Source: T3Sed10-241 sp036796255
GTDB taxonomy: Bacteria; Bacteroidota; Bacteroidia; Flavobacteriales_D; Cryomorphaceae
DNA length: 24,683 bases
Assembly: GCA_036796255.1 (NCBI GenBank)
Contig: DAIRDH010000047.1
Coordinates: 1-24,683, forward strand
Direction: 5' to 3'
Shown here: one piece after another, positions 22,158 through 24,683 of the stretch
Position numbering within the stretch: position 1 is the first letter of the stretch
How the letters are laid out: each line of letters opens with the position of its first letter
The notes under the pieces: model-generated
What the model was told of the DNA's origin: nothing
The model's database searches: none
What the model saw: only the letters and a program-made list of their open reading frames with translations
Translations under genes and position numbers: made by a program

Positions 22158-22940
22158 TTAACGTTGTTTATCAATCCCTTTCACCGTCATCAATAAGAAG
22201 TCGAGGCATTTTGAATAATCCAGGCGATCATATTCGAGTCCAATCATTCGAATGTTAGAATAGTACGCCTTGAGCTGCGTAAAATAGTTTTTTTCAAGCT
22301 GAACAGCAGTGGCCTTTGGCCCAAGCTTCTCGAGTAGAAACCATTTTTCAATGAGCCTCGCGGTTCGCCCGTTCCCATCCTGAAATGGATGGATTTTCAC
22401 GAAGACCAGATGGATGAACGAAGCGTAATAAAAAACTTCAAATGGATTTAAATCAGTTTTTTGCAATAAAGCGATGTCTTCAAATAACTTATTGAGTTCC
22501 GCCATAACACGCTCTGGGCTGCAGGCGACATATTCGATTTTGTCCTCGCTGTTGATCACAAACATGGGGTTGGTCCGAATGAGTCCTTGCTGGCTTTTTG
22601 GCAAGAGGTTTTTACCCAGTATGGCATGTGCTTTTCGGACATTTTCCAGAGTCAAGCGCTCTTTGTCAATGAAGTCATAGGCAGCGTACAAATCATCCGC
22701 CTTTTTGGTGTAATTCGCTTTAAATTTGACATTGAGGAATTTATGTTTGAAGTAACTGTCGAAATCAATGTCTTCGCCTTCAATTTTTGAAGAGTACACG
22801 CACGATACTGATTTGTAAAACTGGAAATAATCGACCGGCATCTCAAGCTTCTTGATTTCGCCAATTTTGTCCAAAGGCGATTCCGTTACAGCTTCAGTAA
22901 AGGCCTCGAGCAAGGGGTCTGTGAGAATTGCAAAATCCAT
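22158..22940 (-). CDS. Fic domain protein (probable AMP-transferase, class II, N-terminal inhibitory helix)
   Basis: 260 aa. The catalytic Fic motif is complete: HPFQDGNGR (184-192), with His184 as general base and Asp188 for metal. An inhibitory motif of the (S/T)xxxE(G/N) type, SSKIEG (Ser50, Glu54, Gly55), lies at the N-terminus, so the enzyme is self-inhibited by its own helix (class II), as in many chromosomal Fic proteins. The Fic/DOC fold spans about 95-235. These enzymes transfer AMP, or sometimes other groups, to Ser/Thr/Tyr of target proteins and can act as regulators or toxins. No separate antitoxin is needed in class II. A perfect -7 box (TACCTTTG) lies 16 nt before the ATG. It heads a cluster with the 41-aa frame and the 226-aa gene. 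Confidence 0.93.
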   Translation of the reverse strand: MDFAILTDPLLEAFTEAVTESPLDKIGEIKKLEMPVDYFQFYKSVSCVYSSKIEGEDIDFDSYFKHKFLNVKFKANYTKKADDLYAAYDFIDKERLTLENVRKAHAILGKNLLPKSQQGLIRTNPMFVINSEDKIEYVACSPERVMAELNKLFEDIALLQKTDLNPFEVFYYASFIHLVFVKIHPFQDGNGRTARLIEKWFLLEKLGPKATAVQLEKNYFTQLKAYYSNIRMIGLEYDRLDYSKCLDFLLMTVKGIDKQR

Positions 22941-22956
22941 TCTTTATCGATTGGTG

Positions 22957-22964
22957 CAAAGGTA
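22957..22964 (-). promoter_or_regulatory. -7 box TACCTTTG of the fic gene
   Basis: Exact TAnnTTTG match on the minus strand, 16 nt before the ATG at 22940. No clear -33 TTTG at 19-21 nt upstream. Confidence 0.6.
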
Positions 22965-23111
22965 GTCTTTCAAGTCATTGATGAATTTCGCCAGCTGTTT
23001 ATGAAAGGCCGGGCTGCCATGATGAATCACGCTTCTCCAAATACTCCGCCTACCAGCTCTTCCAAAATACTATTGCAAGAAATCCGTTCTAGAAAGGACA
23101 GCATTCAACAG

Positions 23112-23663
23112 ATGAACACACTTTTCCTCACCTTACTCATGTTCCTTTCGCCCGATCCCAATCCGGCCAACCTAATTTTCTGGGAGCCAGGTGCCAAGAT
23201 CACTTGGGCTGATTTTAAAGCCAAGCCGGTGAAGGGAGACAAGCACGCCGCTATTTCGCATTGCGGTTTCAATGTGGGCTACGAAACCAGCGACAAGACC
23301 ATGACCATTGTGGTCAAGGCTTTTTTTGACAAGTCGAAGTCTTGGGTGAGGCCCGATGCCCGCAGCGAGAATCTGCTGGCCCATGAGCAAGGCCACTTTG
23401 ACATTGCAGAGCTCTTTGCCCGCAAGATGCGCCAGGATTTAAAAAATGCGGATTACAGCGATGGCAATTTCGACAATACCATACAGTCCATCTTTCAGTC
23501 CACCATGGGCGCTTACCGCATCTACCAGGACAGCTACGACGAGGCCACTAATTTTTCAATCAATCACAGCGCCCAGATCGAATGGAACGCCCAGATCAGA
23601 AACAGCCTTGACGACCTTGAAGACAGCAAGGGTGTGGAGGTTTCGGTGGAGATTGGGAGATGA
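23112..23663 (+). CDS. DUF922-family secreted metalloprotein
   Basis: 183 aa from the ATG at 23112, giving a short hydrophobic export signal (MNTLFLTLLMFLS). The frame is open further upstream, but that part has no signal peptide or family similarity. The DUF922 pattern is clear: ITWADFKAKP (the family's tWsDF start), VVKAFFDKSKSWVRP, then LAHEQGHFDIAELFARKMR with a zinc-binding HEQGH. Predicted to be a small Zn-dependent protease of the periplasm. Not strictly proven to be active, since the third metal ligand is not obvious. Convergent with the HdeD-like gene (stops 86 nt apart). Confidence 0.85.
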   Translation: MNTLFLTLLMFLSPDPNPANLIFWEPGAKITWADFKAKPVKGDKHAAISHCGFNVGYETSDKTMTIVVKAFFDKSKSWVRPDARSENLLAHEQGHFDIAELFARKMRQDLKNADYSDGNFDNTIQSIFQSTMGAYRIYQDSYDEATNFSINHSAQIEWNAQIRNSLDDLEDSKGVEVSVEIGR

Positions 23664-23748
23664 TGTTTTATTCAGTCGCAACGCATGCTTCCGCTACTGC
23701 TGTTTGTTTATGCGAGGACAATCACTCAAAGTTCATTTTGCGCTCAGC

Positions 23749-24330
23749 TCACATGCTCACTTGCGAAGCCTTATCCTTCAGAGACTTCAAGGCAAAGGCT
23801 GCGAATATCTTGAACATCCCAATAGTGAGAAAGGCAATGCCAGTGCTCACCACGATCGCGAGACCACCTATCACCGGCCTGAATATGATCATTACGGCAA
23901 ATACAAGCGAAGCAATTCCCAAAAACATGAGCCAACCCCATTTATCTGCACCGGCGCGTTTGAGGTCCAGGGATAATCCAAGGGCAGTGAATCCTTTGAA
24001 CATAAAATAGAAGGCCACAAGGATAGGCAATACACTCATTGTGATTTTAGGGTAGAGCAGAAGCAGCGTTCCGATCAGAAAATCGATTACAGCTCCGGTC
24101 AGATGCCAGCCCCAGTTTTCAATTTGCTTGCGGTTTGTAAGGGAAAAGATGAGTTCCATCAATCCCGATACAAACATAAACGCGCCAAAAAAGATGCTCA
24201 GTGTAATGTAGCTCGCCACAGGTGTCCGTAATGTCCATATCCCAAATAGTATGAACAATACGCCCAGCAAGAGGAGAATCCACCAGTTGCTAACGCGGCT
24301 TTTGGCAAGAGAAAGGGTGTCTTCGATCAT
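23749..24330 (-). CDS. HdeD / DUF308-family inner-membrane protein
   Basis: 193 aa with six hydrophobic helices: WWILLLLGVLFILFGIWTL, ITLSIFFGAFMFVSGLMELI, WHLTGAVIDFLIGTLLLLYP, VLPILVAFYFMFKGFTALGL, WGWLMFLGIASLVFAVMIIF and LAIVVSTGIAFLTIGMFKI. The arrangement of three helix pairs with Gly-rich turns fits the HdeD acid-stress family (DUF308). Start: an upstream ATG at 24378 overlaps the -7 box, so the ATG at 24330 (MIEDTLSLAKSRV) is preferred. Molecular role is not known for most members; acid or membrane stress is likely. Confidence 0.88.
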   Translation of the reverse strand: MIEDTLSLAKSRVSNWWILLLLGVLFILFGIWTLRTPVASYITLSIFFGAFMFVSGLMELIFSLTNRKQIENWGWHLTGAVIDFLIGTLLLLYPKITMSVLPILVAFYFMFKGFTALGLSLDLKRAGADKWGWLMFLGIASLVFAVMIIFRPVIGGLAIVVSTGIAFLTIGMFKIFAAFALKSLKDKASQVSM

Positions 24331-24375
24331 GATTTGAGATTTAAATGCGCTTACTTTGATTACTTCGGTACAGGA

Positions 24376-24383
24376 CAAATCTA
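24376..24383 (-). promoter_or_regulatory. -7 box TAGATTTG of the hdeD-like gene
   Basis: Exact TAnnTTTG match on the minus strand, 45 nt before the ATG at 24330. It supports that start over the ATG at 24378, which falls inside the box. Confidence 0.5.
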
Positions 24384-24440
24384 TATTGCAAATCGTTGGC
24401 AGCTTGCTTCAACCCTTATGAATTTCTTGCATTATGATAA

Positions 24441-24497
24441 ACCGATTGGGAATTGACAGATGGCAACACATAGTGTGTTGCCGTGCTTTGAATCGGT
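24441..24497. repeat. Nested inverted repeat between two minus-strand genes
   Basis: Outer arms ACCGATT (24441-24447) and AATCGGT (24491-24497) enclose a perfect inner hairpin GGCAACACA-TAG-TGTGTTGCC (24462-24482). No T-run follows closely, so a regulator site or structured RNA is as likely as a terminator for the gene entering from the right. Confidence 0.65.
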
Positions 24498-24499
24498 CA

Positions 24500-24627
24500 A
24501 AAGCGACACCTATCAGCCATGTAATGCATCACCATCCTCCGGCAAGCTAGAGACCAGTGGCCAGAAACTAGAGGCCCCTAATTCTTCAAGGCTACGGCAA
24601 TCCACTTGGCACCTAGCCTCTACCGCC
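24500..24627. other. Intergenic sequence with short imperfect repeats
   Basis: Non-coding stretch upstream of the hdeD-like gene. It contains two imperfect 14-bp direct copies (AGAGACCAGTGGCC and AGAAACTAGAGGCC) and a related CTAGCCTC. It resembles a decayed short tandem repeat. Confidence 0.4.
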
Positions 24628-24683
24628 TTATTTCCTCTTTATCCCCTCCAAAATCATAAACTCCCTGTTCAGCTCAATGGCCA
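24628..24683 (-). CDS. 3' end of a gene cut by the window edge
   Basis: On the minus strand the frame entering from the window end reads AIELNREFMILEGIKRK and stops with TAA at 24630-24628. The charged/hydrophobic pattern looks like a genuine helical C-terminus, and the orientation matches the neighbouring genes. Only 17 residues are visible, so the family cannot be named. Confidence 0.5.
   Translation of the reverse strand, partial: AIELNREFMILEGIKRK

Noticed and set aside
22158..22940. Classical Fic/antitoxin (FicTA) pair with the 41-aa frame as antitoxin
   Set aside because: The inhibitory (S/T)xxxE(G/N) motif is within the Fic protein itself (class II), and the 41-aa frame lacks such a motif and lies downstream.
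1..24683. CRISPR arrays, tRNA or rRNA genes, riboswitches, prophage or intact insertion sequences
   Set aside because: No regularly spaced repeats, no cloverleaf or rRNA-like stretch and no transposase, integrase or phage protein was recognised on either strand.

Overview
The window looks like a chromosomal contig, or scaffolded MAG piece, from a member of the Bacteroidota. Two secreted proteins end in a type IX secretion (T9SS, Por) C-terminal sorting domain. Several start codons are preceded by the Bacteroidota promoter signature (-33 TTTG or TTG, about 20 bp spacer, -7 TAnnTTTG). The genes almost all lack Shine-Dalgarno sequences, and the family mix (DUF922, YceI, Bacteroidota-type USP, PA0069-type radical SAM, M1 peptidase with GMEH) fits. 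Genus cannot be read from the sequence. Two runs of exactly 100 N (6738-6837 and 12651-12750) are scaffold gaps.

Layout. 1-1089: 3' part of a citrate/2-methylcitrate synthase with its terminator. 1140-1546: no gene seen. 1547-3073: T9SS-secreted protein of unknown function. 3155-6162 (minus): tandem-domain universal stress protein, a 56-aa two-helix membrane protein, and a membrane-anchored MutS-like ATPase, divergent from a MarR regulator (6244-6699). 6864-8860 (minus): M23/LysM cell-wall peptidase translationally coupled to an outer-membrane beta-barrel protein. 9028-9962 (minus): nitroreductase coupled to a small tail-anchored protein. 10090-12189 (plus): two DUF1905/YdeI-like paralogues flanking a PPOX-type flavoprotein and a Rho-N-like small protein. 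12289-15299 (plus): M1 aminopeptidase, split artificially by an assembly gap, and a radical SAM protein. 15300-15890: repeat region with two copies of a 150-bp unit carrying a palindrome and the tail of a T9SS sorting domain. 15891-18821 (minus): apparent operon of S10 carboxypeptidase, secreted ankyrin protein and DOMON-T9SS protein. 19040-19585 (minus): YceI with its own terminator and an operator-like palindrome over its promoter. 19811-21238: M28 peptidase. 21284-22940 (minus): Fic protein, a 41-aa ORF and an acidic 226-aa protein of unknown function. 23112-23663: DUF922 metalloprotein. 23749-24330 (minus): HdeD-like membrane protein. 24628-24683: tail of a further minus-strand gene.

Functionally this is mostly core and envelope biology: secreted peptidases (M1, M28, S10, M23, DUF922), stress and redox proteins (USP, nitroreductase, PPOX, YceI, MarR, HdeD) and surface proteins. 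I found no rRNA, tRNA, CRISPR array, phage or intact transposase. The least explained parts are the Fic/41-aa/226-aa cluster, the duplicated T9SS-tail repeat, the membrane-bound MutS-like protein, and a recurrent promoter arrangement in which the -7 box lies 4-5 nt before the start codon (candidate leaderless transcripts).
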